Source: Peptococcaceae bacterium
Lineage (GTDB): Bacteria; Bacillota; DSM-12270; Thermacetogeniales; Thermacetogeniaceae
Length of the DNA stretch: 50,404 nt
Reading direction: 5' to 3'
NCBI GenBank assembly: GCA_023249405.1
Contig: JAHFCR010000018.1
Coordinates: forward strand, 1-50,404
The translations under genes were made by a program, and so were the position numbers. Under the pieces are notes generated by a model. That model did no database searches, was not told the origin of the DNA, and worked only from the letters and a program-made list of their open reading frames with translations. Shown in pieces: positions 17,389-24,135 of the stretch (position 1 is its first letter; each line of letters begins with the position of its first letter).

Positions 17389-17664
17389 ATGAAAATACAC
17401 TATTTTGAGTGGGACGAAGCTAACGCCAGGCACATTGCTGAGCGGCACGGCCTTTCCGAGGGTGAGGCAGAAGAAGTATTCTACAACCAACCCGTTATAC
17501 GTAAGCTGCGGGGCGGAAGGCTTGCAGCATATGGACAAGATGACAGTGGGCGATATCTCACAGCAATCTTTCACCTGAAGCCGGGCGGGGTGGTCCGTAT
17601 CGTTACGGCCAGGGACTCCAACCAGTGGGAACGCAGGTATTACCAGCAAGCCAGGAGGGATTGA
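17389..17664 (+). CDS. brnT: BrnT-family ribonuclease toxin
   Basis: A 91-residue protein with the BrnT signature FEWDEANARHIAERHG near the N-terminus, VFYN, and the C-terminal beta strands (AAYGQDDSGRYLTAIFHLKP, then VRIVTARDS). BrnT is a RelE-fold toxin that cleaves RNA and inhibits translation. GTGGGAG precedes the ATG by five bases. It is followed two bases after its stop by the antitoxin gene, the usual toxin-first order of brnTA. Confidence 0.88.
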   Translation: MKIHYFEWDEANARHIAERHGLSEGEAEEVFYNQPVIRKLRGGRLAAYGQDDSGRYLTAIFHLKPGGVVRIVTARDSNQWERRYYQQARRD

Positions 17665-17666
17665 CG

Positions 17667-17954
17667 ATGGCAAAAGAAATTCCTGAGTTTAAAACTGAGA
17701 AGGAAGAAGCTGAATTCTGGGATACCCATAATTCTATGGAGTATCTTGAAAGCGATGAAACTATAGCGTTGGAACTTTCTCCTGAATTGACTGCCAAGGA
17801 TAGGTCGAAAACTAAGAGAGTAACGCTGAGGCTTCGGCTTTCCCAGATCGAAGATGCCAAACTAATCGCCAGGGAGAAAGATATTCCTTACCAGACGCTG
17901 ATCCGGTCATGGATTGTTGAGTCCATCAAACGTGAACGGGGAGAGCGGGCTTGA
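17667..17954 (+). CDS. brnA: BrnA/CopG-type antitoxin
   Basis: 95 residues from the ATG at 17667, which has AGGAGG ten bases upstream inside the toxin gene. The N-terminal half (EIPEFKTEKEEAEFWDTHNS) is the acidic toxin-binding region shared by this antitoxin group; the C-terminal half (KRVTLRLRLSQIEDAKLIA, then PYQTLIRSWI) is a ribbon-helix-helix DNA-binding domain. It neutralises BrnT and represses the operon. Two genes in tight coupling with a shared promoter. Confidence 0.82.
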   Translation: MAKEIPEFKTEKEEAEFWDTHNSMEYLESDETIALELSPELTAKDRSKTKRVTLRLRLSQIEDAKLIAREKDIPYQTLIRSWIVESIKRERGERA

Positions 17955-18395
17955 ATATATTGAGTCCGGGGGCGGGATGGCATCCTGCCTTACCAGGGCC
18001 AGGGCAAGAAGCGCCCGGACCCGTTCCCTGCGTCAGGTCTCTGTCGGGGGCTGGATTATCGTTTCCAGACGCAAGCCAAGATCGGCACCTGGCTAGCGCA
18101 GGAGGCTCCGAAATCTTGTGCTATGAAAAAAGAAAGCAGTCGGCCAGCGAAGCTGACATGATAGACGCCACTCGAAGTCAGTTTGACATCGAGCCCGGCA
18201 CCGGCAGACGGGTCCAGAATAAGCGGCCAGTCGGAGGCGTCGTGCCTCATATGCCCCGCGGTATACCCCGCCGGAAATACGGCTCAGCCCCAGCCCAGGG
18301 GGCCGGGAACACGCGCCGCGGGAAGGGCGGTGTTGGCGATTCGCGATATAGCAATAGTACGTGTGGGCGAGCGCTCGGGCGATTGCGGCATTGAG
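17955..18395. other. No supported gene (decayed sequence)
   Basis: GC-rich sequence with open frames on both strands but no ribosome binding sites, family motifs or consistent codon use. Probably remnants left by insertions around the toxin-antitoxin operon. Confidence 0.4.
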
Positions 18396-18400
18396 GAGAT

Positions 18401-18435
18401 TTTAAAAAAAAGAAACCCCGGTGATTAACCGAGGT
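18401..18435 (-). terminator. Terminator of the 64-aa minus-strand gene
   Basis: On the minus strand, ACCTCGG / CCGGGGT (one G-T pair) with a 7-base loop is followed by TTCTTTTTTTT. It lies 28 bp past the stop codon at 18464. Confidence 0.75.
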
Positions 18436-18463
18436 CTTTACGACTAGCGGAACTTTTTGGGCA

Positions 18464-18658
18464 TTATAAGTTTGTGGTTGATGTATACTCCGCTTTAATT
18501 CCATTGTCCTTTTGCTTGGTAAGTTTTGCTTTGTTTCCCCTGCCATCTTCAACTTGCAGCTTTTCAAGGTCATTTTCCTGAAAAAAATTTACGATGGTTG
18601 TCTCGACAAAACCGGCCCAGTTCAATTTCTTGTTCTCCTCGTCCATAATGTGCTTCAT
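18464..18658 (-). CDS. Small conserved-looking hypothetical protein (64 aa)
   Basis: Sequence opens MKHIMDEENKKLNWAGFVET and ends with a GRGNKAKL segment and YTSTTNL. It is soluble and charged, with a helix then strands. An AAGGGG site abuts the first ATG, so the second Met (before DEENKK) may be the real start. A dedicated terminator just downstream supports a functional gene. Family and role not recognised; a low-expressed sporulation or regulatory protein is only a guess. Confidence 0.5.
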   Translation of the reverse strand: MKHIMDEENKKLNWAGFVETTIVNFFQENDLEKLQVEDGRGNKAKLTKQKDNGIKAEYTSTTNL

Positions 18659-18818
18659 CCCCTTGAGCGATATTTTAACTTTAATAGTTTAACTGCGATG
18701 GATTTATAAAGCAAGAATATTATTGAAACCTGTCGTCGGTCAGTGATAATGTCATGGTATAACTCCTCAGGGAAAATGTCATCCCCCTCAGCACAGATAT
18801 AATGGGAGGATGATACTA

Positions 18819-18982
18819 ATGAGCAAGCAAGATGCCAGAAAAGTAACCATCATCGAAGAGTTGTTGGCGGGCCGGTTTAACAACAATCAGGCTGCAGAGC
18901 TTTTAGGCCTCAGCGTCAGACAAGTACAGCGGATGAAAGTGAAGGCGTCTGCAAATGGGGTTACGGGTATTCTGCATAAGAA
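18819..18982 (+). pseudogene. 5' fragment of an ISNCY-type transposase
   Basis: Starts at an ATG with GGGAGG upstream and encodes a clear N-terminal helix-turn-helix (VTIIEELLAGRFNNNQAAEL, then LGLSVRQVQRMKVK), ending NGVTGILHKN, where complete transposases of this type go on into GRKP and the DDE core. After that point the frame turns AT-rich and hydrophobic, so the rest has been deleted. Upstream (18745-18790) are two TGTCAT-containing repeats that look like the left end of the element. Confidence 0.7.
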
Positions 18983-19015
18983 TATTAGTAACATATTCCA
19001 GATATTCAACATAAT

Positions 19016-19240
19016 ATGGAATCTATGGATCACAATTCCATTAACATAAACACGAATGCGGTTAAAGCCATCGAAGTTTATTCGTTCCTAATTTTGTTTC
19101 CTCCAGATCACGACGTTCTCACTCTGAAAGCTTTTGGTGAGGATGGGGTTATTGAAAAAGAAATCATGAAGGCAATCGCTATCCCGATCGATCGGATATG
19201 TTCAATTGAGATCGATCCTAAGGAAATAGATTGCCGTTAA
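19016..19240 (+). CDS. Hypothetical protein next to the IS fragment
   Basis: A 74-residue frame; the part from NTNAVKAIEVYSFLILF to EIDPKEID has coding-like codon use and a mixed alpha/beta character. The start region abuts the broken transposase and has no ribosome binding site, so it may be the 3' end of a gene cut by the insertion. A terminator follows at 19264. No family recognised. Confidence 0.35.
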   Translation: MESMDHNSININTNAVKAIEVYSFLILFPPDHDVLTLKAFGEDGVIEKEIMKAIAIPIDRICSIEIDPKEIDCR

Positions 19241-19263
19241 ATAACCTAATGCAGGCAATATCA

Positions 19264-19291
19264 AAGACCCCACGGCTGCCGTTGGGGTCTT
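19264..19291 (+). terminator. Intrinsic terminator
   Basis: AAGACCCCA / TGGGGTCTT with ACGGC-type inner pairing, followed by CTCGTTTTA. Confidence 0.75.
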
Positions 19292-19568
19292 CTCGTTTTA
19301 ATAAAACATTGCAATAGGCTGATATGTATGAGGTTGATGGAATTCCGCAGGATGCGATATCCCACCCACTAACCGGAATCAGCTAAAAAAATCCCCGTAA
19401 GCTCTTTTGCGGGCTTTGAAACGATGGAGACACCGGTGATCGCAATGGACACCAGGGCTATTTTTAATTTCTCTTACTAAATTCTTAGATATTTTTAAGA
19501 TTGATTTAAGGTAGTAGTAATAAACTCATGGAGTAAAAAAGATCATGGTAATGTGAGGAGGTGAGAAC

Positions 19569-20321
19569 ATGAAGAACGGGAAAAAATATCTGGGGATAGC
19601 CCTGGCGGTGGTCATCATGGGAACCTTTGCGGTAGGAGCGGCGATGGCTGATAGTTCGTCAGCCGCTAATTCTGCGAGCACGCCTCCTAACCACCCTCAG
19701 TTCCAGCAGGGGCAGGAGTTGGCCAAGCTCTTCCTGGGCAATCTGGCTACCACATTGGGCGTCGGCGAAGATACGCTTACCGCGGCCCTGAAGACAGCCA
19801 GCACCGAGACGGTGAGCCAGGAAGTGGCGAACGGCACAATTACACAGGACCAGGCTGATAAGATCCTTGCCCGTATTAGCAGCGGAACATTGCCCATCGG
19901 GATTGCAGGAATGGGTCCTGGGCGTAGCGGATCGGTTGCAGGTAGCGTTTACTCGGATGGTCGGCAAGGTTTCAGGGCTGGTGGTGGCGGCTTTATAGCG
20001 TTAAAGCCTTTAGCTGATGCCCTGGGTATAGATTCGAAGGATCTGATTTCCGACCTGAAAAGCGGCAAGACCGTCTCCGATTTAGCTGCGGTCAAGAACC
20101 TCACTGTTGAGCAACTCCAGAGCGAAATTCTGACCAGTGTCAAGGCCCAACTCGATCAATCAGTCAGCGGCGGTAAGATGACTGCGGATCAGGAAAACCA
20201 GATTTACAGCAAGCTTGAGCAGAGTATCAGTTCAGGCGATTGGATCGCTCAGATCCAAAAATTCGGGCAAATAAAAGACCGCCATCAGCAGCCGTCTGCC
20301 AAACAGCAGGCAGCTCAATAA
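19569..20321 (+). CDS. Secreted helical protein of unknown function
   Basis: 250 residues with a clear signal peptide (KNGKKYLGIALAVVIMGTFA, cleavage after AMA near 27). Two similar helical modules follow: ATTLGVGEDTLTAALKTAST with GTITQDQADKILARI, and ADALGIDSKDLISDLKSGKT with GGKMTADQENQIYSKL. Each has the pattern of a helix pair followed by an x(I/M)T-x-DQ-A/E turn, as in YckD/DUF2680-like Firmicute proteins. A glycine/serine linker (about 115-145) separates the modules. The C-terminus is Gln-rich. The ATG follows GGAGGTG. It is monocistronic with a strong terminator. Confidence 0.65.
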   Translation: MKNGKKYLGIALAVVIMGTFAVGAAMADSSSAANSASTPPNHPQFQQGQELAKLFLGNLATTLGVGEDTLTAALKTASTETVSQEVANGTITQDQADKILARISSGTLPIGIAGMGPGRSGSVAGSVYSDGRQGFRAGGGGFIALKPLADALGIDSKDLISDLKSGKTVSDLAAVKNLTVEQLQSEILTSVKAQLDQSVSGGKMTADQENQIYSKLEQSISSGDWIAQIQKFGQIKDRHQQPSAKQQAAQ

Positions 20322-20341
20322 AGTTATTGGCGTAAGATGGC

Positions 20342-20384
20342 AAGAGACCCCGGAGCCGTACGATGGCTGCCGGGGTCTCTTTTA
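20342..20384 (+). terminator. Terminator of the secreted protein gene
   Basis: AAGAGACCCCGG / CCGGGGTCTCTT with an inner AGCC/GGCT pairing, followed by TT. Confidence 0.85.
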
Positions 20385-20809
20385 CAGATCGCCGATGACG
20401 GCGTCATGTTTCCGGCCTGGCGGGTGGCCGGTCTCCGGCTATGACGTAGGCCGGAATCCGGTGGCTCTCGTGCCCAAATATTTGCAGGGCAGAATGGCAA
20501 GTAACATATTGCCATACAACTGTAAAAGCCGGCTTCATCAGGCTGCTCACCGATGCAGAACCTGCTATACCAGAGCTAGATAACCGGCAGTATCATTCGC
20601 CAGGAAATTATCGGTCAGCCAGGAAATCATATTGCTTAAAATATTGGGTAGGATAAAGGGCAAACTGCCGCATCCGGTAACAAACAAAGTTCATAACCGT
20701 AACCACAATTCTAGGCGTCACGTGATGCAGGTGTTGGCATAAGCAGCTTTGTTATCCGTGTTCTTTCAGGGAATACCCAATTGATCTCTCCACACTTAAA
20801 GAAAACCTG
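20385..20809. other. No supported gene
   Basis: About 425 bases without a convincing reading frame. It should hold the promoter and leader of the deacetylase gene; I could not assign a -35/-10 pair with confidence. Confidence 0.4.
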
Positions 20810-21631
20810 GTGTTCATCGTGTCCAATTATGCAAGACACAGACTCACCATAGCGATCTTTGTATGCCTGGCAGTTCTTATGTCCTTGTACGCCACTGCCG
20901 GTGGCGGACGGTTGCTGAATAAGTTCATCAGATCTTCGATCCCAGGCCGAATGGCCACCCTTAAGGGAAGCCGGATTGTGCCGCCCCCAGCGGTCAAGTC
21001 AATACCACCCTTGCAGGGAGTTGTCCGCAGTTGCCCCGATGTCGGGAAAGTGGTGGCCCTCACCTTTGATGACGGGCCGTCCAGAAAGTTTACTCCTCTA
21101 TACCTCAAAATACTGAACAGATACGGCGTCCATGCAACCTTTTTCTTGATCGGTCGCCATGTTCGGGAAAACTCAGGGCTGGCCGCTATGATCGTCAAAA
21201 ATGGTAACGAACTCGGTTGCCACACCTTCAATCACCGAAATCTTGAGCAAATGGATCCGAACGCGGCTAAACAGGATATCGAGTCGGCCAAACAGCTGAT
21301 TGAGCAGGACTCGCAAAGGCAAGTTGGTCTTTTTAGACCTCCAGGGGGTCATCTGGACCAATCGCTGCTCAAAATGATCAACGGCATGGGCCTGAAAGTC
21401 GTCCTCTGGAGCATTGATCCGGAAGATTGGTATGCAAGCCCGGAAAAGATCATCGCTAATGTGCTTACCAACCTGCAACCAGGATCGATCATACTTCTAC
21501 ATGAGGATAGAGCGAGCACTCTTGCTGCTCTGCCCACTTTGATCGGAACCATCAAACAACGCGGCTACCAACTGGTGACGGTTTCAGAATTGCTTGCCAT
21601 CCAAGGCACCCAAGAAATTGTGGCCAAATAA
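20810..21631 (+). CDS. NodB-type polysaccharide deacetylase
   Basis: 273 residues, anchored or secreted by an N-terminal hydrophobic segment (LTIAIFVCLAVLMSLYATA, about 11-30). The NodB domain has motif 1 TFDDGP (near 86), motif 2 GCHTFNHRNL with the HxxxH-type metal ligands (near 136), motif 3 RPPGGH (near 180), motif 4 SIDPEDW (near 203) and motif 5 IILLHED (near 227). Such enzymes N-deacetylate peptidoglycan; in spore formers they act on cortex or cell wall. The listed start is GTG; its ribosome binding site is weak and the GTG nine bases downstream is possible. It is a single-gene unit. Confidence 0.88.
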   Translation: MFIVSNYARHRLTIAIFVCLAVLMSLYATAGGGRLLNKFIRSSIPGRMATLKGSRIVPPPAVKSIPPLQGVVRSCPDVGKVVALTFDDGPSRKFTPLYLKILNRYGVHATFFLIGRHVRENSGLAAMIVKNGNELGCHTFNHRNLEQMDPNAAKQDIESAKQLIEQDSQRQVGLFRPPGGHLDQSLLKMINGMGLKVVLWSIDPEDWYASPEKIIANVLTNLQPGSIILLHEDRASTLAALPTLIGTIKQRGYQLVTVSELLAIQGTQEIVAK

Positions 21632-21660
21632 AACGGCATACTGTTTACCCGTTGCTGACC

Positions 21661-21682
21661 GATCGTAGGCTGCAATGTGTGG
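21661..21682 (+). repeat. 22-bp dispersed repeat, copy 2
   Basis: Partner of 16081-16102. It lies just after the deacetylase gene in intergenic DNA. Confidence 0.4.
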
Positions 21683-21732
21683 TTGGGCATTTAAGCAGCT
21701 GATGCCGCAGGGATTTTGATAAGATTTAAAAT

Positions 21733-21756
21733 ACCCCGGTAACTGGCCGGAGTTTT
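21733..21756 (+). terminator. Terminator after the deacetylase gene
   Basis: CCCCGG / CCGGAG (one G-T pair) around a short loop, followed by TTTTCCTGT. Confidence 0.6.
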
Positions 21757-21784
21757 CCTGTCTTTAGAGCAGTTGAGACTTGTA

Positions 21785-21812
21785 ACCCCTGAATAATGCA
21801 GCCCATATAATA
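21785..21812 (+). promoter_or_regulatory. Sigma-K-like promoter of the first Cys-tailed protein
   Basis: AC (21785-21786), a 17-bp spacer and CATATAATA (21804-21812) match the Bacillus sigma-K consensus (AC, 16-17 bp, CATAnnnTA). The same layout occurs before the paralogue at 22684. It predicts a transcript start near 21818-21820, which keeps the AAGGGGG ribosome binding site. Confidence 0.5.
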
Positions 21813-21844
21813 ATGAGGATGAATATGCCAAAAGGGGGTAAGAT

Positions 21845-22042
21845 ATGAAATCGCAACCTGTTGCTGTCAGCGTCTTATATGGTATACCTCCTGCTGTTGT
21901 TGAAAATTATAAGCGACGCGGAATGACTGAGAAAGAAATAAAGGCGTTATTTACATCCAAAACCGTTATTAATGCCCGTCCATTTTATGGTTTCAACCCG
22001 CCTTCCAAGCCGGGTGGTTGCGGATGCGAACGTAATGCCTAA
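21845..22042 (+). CDS. Small Cys-tailed protein, paralogue 1
   Basis: 65 residues, starting at the ATG seven bases after AAGGGGG. It has a short beta-like N-terminus (SQPVAVSVLYGIP), a charged helix with YKRRGMTEKEIKALFTSKT, then INARPFYG, NPPSKP and a GGCGCE tail. It is clearly homologous to the protein at 22684-22896. I do not recognise the family. The promoter suggests mother-cell expression late in sporulation, and the CxC tail would suit metal binding or disulfide crosslinking in a spore coat. Both points are inference. Confidence 0.65.
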   Translation: MKSQPVAVSVLYGIPPAVVENYKRRGMTEKEIKALFTSKTVINARPFYGFNPPSKPGGCGCERNA

Positions 22043-22047
22043 AGCCT

Positions 22048-22075
22048 GCCTCCGGGAGAACCGGAGGCTGTGTTT
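22048..22075 (+). terminator. Terminator of paralogue 1
   Basis: A perfect 8-bp stem (GCCTCCGG / CCGGAGGC) with a GAGAA loop, followed by TGTGTTT. Confidence 0.8.
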
Positions 22076-22346
22076 ATGATCTTCGTGACCGGGCCGGCAA
22101 GATGATGGTGACCCCGTTTCCGGTCAAAATGATGGTGTTGCCGACGAAGAAAAGTGTGATACAGCCGTTAATGCAACAAGAGGATAAAACAGGCTGCAAG
22201 AGGATAAAAACCCAGATAATGGCCCCGATGGTTGCTGCCGGGCCATTTTTTAATGCAATCTTAACTTTAATTTCAGATTCTTTTAAGAAAAAGGTGCTAC
22301 ACTTATGTAAATTACAAAAAATGATTTTAGGATGGTGACTCATTTA

Positions 22347-22430
22347 ATGGAAATGACCTCTTTTATTGCTGGCTTTCTGATCTGCCTGGCCTTTATCGGT
22401 TGGACGGCGTCGCAATCGCACCAATCATGA
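22347..22430 (+). CDS. Very small membrane peptide
   Basis: 27 residues, MEMTSFIAGFLICLAFIGWT and a short polar tail. A single hydrophobic helix; AGGATGG lies about 15 bases upstream, which is far. A terminator follows at 22474. Plausible as one of the tiny membrane peptides of spore formers, but weakly supported. Confidence 0.3.
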   Translation: MEMTSFIAGFLICLAFIGWTASQSHQS

Positions 22431-22473
22431 TGTAATTATGATCTTTCCCCTCATATACATCAATATCCTCTTC

Positions 22474-22499
22474 AAAACCCGGGCATGTGCCCGGGTTTT
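22474..22499 (+). terminator. Bidirectional-type intrinsic terminator
   Basis: A perfect 12-bp stem AAAACCCGGGCA / TGCCCGGGTTTT with a two-base spacer; A- and T-rich ends allow function on both strands. Confidence 0.8.
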
Positions 22500-22621
22500 A
22501 CTTCCTCTGCAAATATAGGACAGCAGCACGGGCAGCCGACCGGGCCCTTATATTTAACAACTGTTATAGCGCACTCCGGGCAGCAGTCGAAAATACAGCT
22601 CTGCCGTCTGCTATGGCTGTA

Positions 22622-22649
22622 ACACTTAAATAATAAAAATCATATAATG
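22622..22649 (+). promoter_or_regulatory. Sigma-K-like promoter of the second Cys-tailed protein
   Basis: AC (22622-22623), 17 bp, then CATATAATG (22641-22649; last base off consensus). The surrounding bases are similar to those before paralogue 1, including TAAC and AATAAT. Confidence 0.48.
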
Positions 22650-22683
22650 GAGGAATAATATGCCAATAAGGGGGATTGAGCGC

Positions 22684-22896
22684 ATGCAATCTCATTCTGT
22701 GACAGTTAACATCTTAGGATATGAGATGCCTCTCGATTTTTATGTCTATTACAAACGGCGTGGATTCAACGAGGAAAAAATAAAGGCGTTATTCATCTCC
22801 AAGACTACTATCGATGCCCGTGCATTTCATGGAAAAGCCAATCCACCCTCCAAGCCGGATTGTTACGGATGCGGATGCCAGCTTAAAGCCAGATAA
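22684..22896 (+). CDS. Small Cys-tailed protein, paralogue 2
   Basis: 70 residues from the ATG at 22684, nine bases after AAGGGGG. An in-frame ATG at 22660 with GGAGG upstream would add eight residues, but the equivalent upstream frame in paralogue 1 is closed, which favours 22684. It aligns with paralogue 1 over its whole length: YKRRGFNEEKIKALFISKTT, IDARAFHG, NPPSKP and a tail with CYGCGC. The middle helix and the proline/cysteine tail are the conserved parts. No known family is recognised. Confidence 0.65.
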   Translation: MQSHSVTVNILGYEMPLDFYVYYKRRGFNEEKIKALFISKTTIDARAFHGKANPPSKPDCYGCGCQLKAR

Positions 22897-23114
22897 AAGA
22901 TAAAAGTGGTTGGGAGCATATACTTCAACCACCTTGCCCTTGTTCCCAACCGGCACAGGCCCTTAACTTTCAGGTTATCGGCGCAGCCATTGTTTAGATT
23001 GAGCACCGCTGCTAAAGGCAGACATTGTTCCGTTCCCAGTTATGTTACATATACTGGGTGCTGAACGCAATCCTTGCGGCCAAGCTGCAATATGGCTATA
23101 AACTGCGTACGGAT

Positions 23115-23534
23115 TTAATATTTTTTAGCATAATAAGAGAGAAAACCAATGTATAAAATGACCTGGACAATTAACAAGGCAGCCAGCGTTATTGATAACT
23201 CTTTGTAGCCCGACAATCCGGCCACAAGCGTACCGAGGCTTTCCAAATAAAGCATCACCCGATAAATTGCTGAGTTGATTTTCATCCTGATCAGCTGGGT
23301 ACGTTCTTCGTTTTTACCCAGCTCGATTTCTGCTGCCCTTTTGGGGTTCTTCATCAAGAGGGCACTGATAATGATGCCAATTGTACCAGTGCAGATAAAA
23401 CCGCCGGCGATACCAGAAATAAAACCCATCCGGTAACCGTCGGGGAGGTGGACAAAGAGGGCGGCTAGTAAAGCGATAACACCAACACCCGTGAAGATGC
23501 TAAAAAAAATTAGCGTTTTTCTGGCATAATCCAT
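23115..23534 (-). CDS. Four-helix membrane protein paired with an XRE regulator
   Basis: 139 residues with probable helices at about 8-28, 38-60, 92-108 and 112-135, and a conserved-looking cytoplasmic linker rich in charged residues (KRAAEIELGKNEERTQLIRM). It resembles small DUF2178-like membrane proteins that Firmicutes encode next to a Cro/CI-type regulator. It starts three bases after the regulator's stop codon, so the two are co-transcribed. Function unknown. Confidence 0.65.
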   Translation of the reverse strand: MDYARKTLIFFSIFTGVGVIALLAALFVHLPDGYRMGFISGIAGGFICTGTIGIIISALLMKNPKRAAEIELGKNEERTQLIRMKINSAIYRVMLYLESLGTLVAGLSGYKELSITLAALLIVQVILYIGFLSYYAKKY

Positions 23535-23537
23535 AAC

Positions 23538-23735
23538 TTATTCCTCCTCGAAAATAAAAACCTGCTCAATAGATAGGCCAAATACTTTAGCAATCTTATG
23601 GGCAAGAAAGATTGACGGGCTGTAACGGCCATTCTCCAGAGAGATGATCGTTTGCCGGGTCACTTTGCACAGCGTTGCCAGTTCTTCCTGTGTCATCCGT
23701 TTCTCCTTGCGCAACTCCTGAATGCGACTGACCAT
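23538..23735 (-). CDS. XRE/Cro-type transcriptional regulator
   Basis: 65 residues, essentially one lambda-repressor-like helix-turn-helix: SRIQELRKEKRMTQEELATL, then CKVTRQTIISLENGRYSPS and a stabilising helix, ending with an acidic tail. It matches the YgzD/YozG-like short regulators that act on the linked membrane-protein operon. AGGTGA lies just before the ATG. The large palindrome 26 bp upstream is its likely operator. Confidence 0.85.
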   Translation of the reverse strand: MVSRIQELRKEKRMTQEELATLCKVTRQTIISLENGRYSPSIFLAHKIAKVFGLSIEQVFIFEEE

Positions 23736-23760
23736 AATTCACCTCACCTGTGTTTAGCAT

Positions 23761-23804
23761 GCTTTACATTATAAGCATAGCTAGCTTTACTTATAATGTA
23801 AAGC
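23761..23804 (-). promoter_or_regulatory. Large palindromic operator/promoter of the XRE operon
   Basis: GCTTTACATTATAAG (23761-23775) and its exact complement (23790-23804) form a 15-bp perfect inverted repeat with a 14-bp centre. Read on the minus strand it contains TATAAT close to the start of the regulator gene, so a bound repressor would cover the promoter. A partial extra half-site (TTTACAT) follows at 23810. Confidence 0.7.
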
Positions 23805-24135
23805 ATATTTTACATAGCCTAAAATAACTGGTGTAAAATATCTGGGCTCTACAGCAGTTTTTTATTTCTGGTTTATTATGTGGCCATGACAGTTTGGGGG
23901 ATGGGGAAGGTGAATGATCGCATTGGGCACGTAGCGGTGGGCCATATTAATGCCGCTGGGCTGTATTATTTATTTAGTTTTAAGCTTTTTTTAAGCTTCT
24001 ATTAATGTTGATCGTGAAAAATAGAGATTGGGAAACGATCAGATCGCCAATGGCAAAAGTGTCAGGATGATGAGCGACTGCTAGGGCGCCATATAAAATG
24101 AGTGAGGAATTCTAAGGAAAGAGAGGAGATCTGAA

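Noticed and set aside
17951-18394. 147-codon open frame after brnA
   Set aside because: No ribosome binding site beyond coupling, proline/serine/glycine-rich with no fold-like pattern, and the opposite strand is also partly open. Treated as decayed DNA.
20655-20790. Possible c-di-GMP (GEMM) riboswitch before the deacetylase
   Set aside because: GGCAAACT and a CAAAG are present, but the conserved GACGCAAAGC core and closing stems are not.
22074-22343. Minus-strand 89-codon frame with a hydrophobic middle
   Set aside because: Some coding-like codon use, but the ribosome binding site is poor and the frame overlaps the terminator of the neighbouring gene; not enough support.
23890-23990. Start of a gene (MGKVNDRIGHVAVGHINAAG)
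   Set aside because: Short, turns into AT-rich non-coding sequence at once, and no ribosome binding site of good spacing; at most a tiny remnant.
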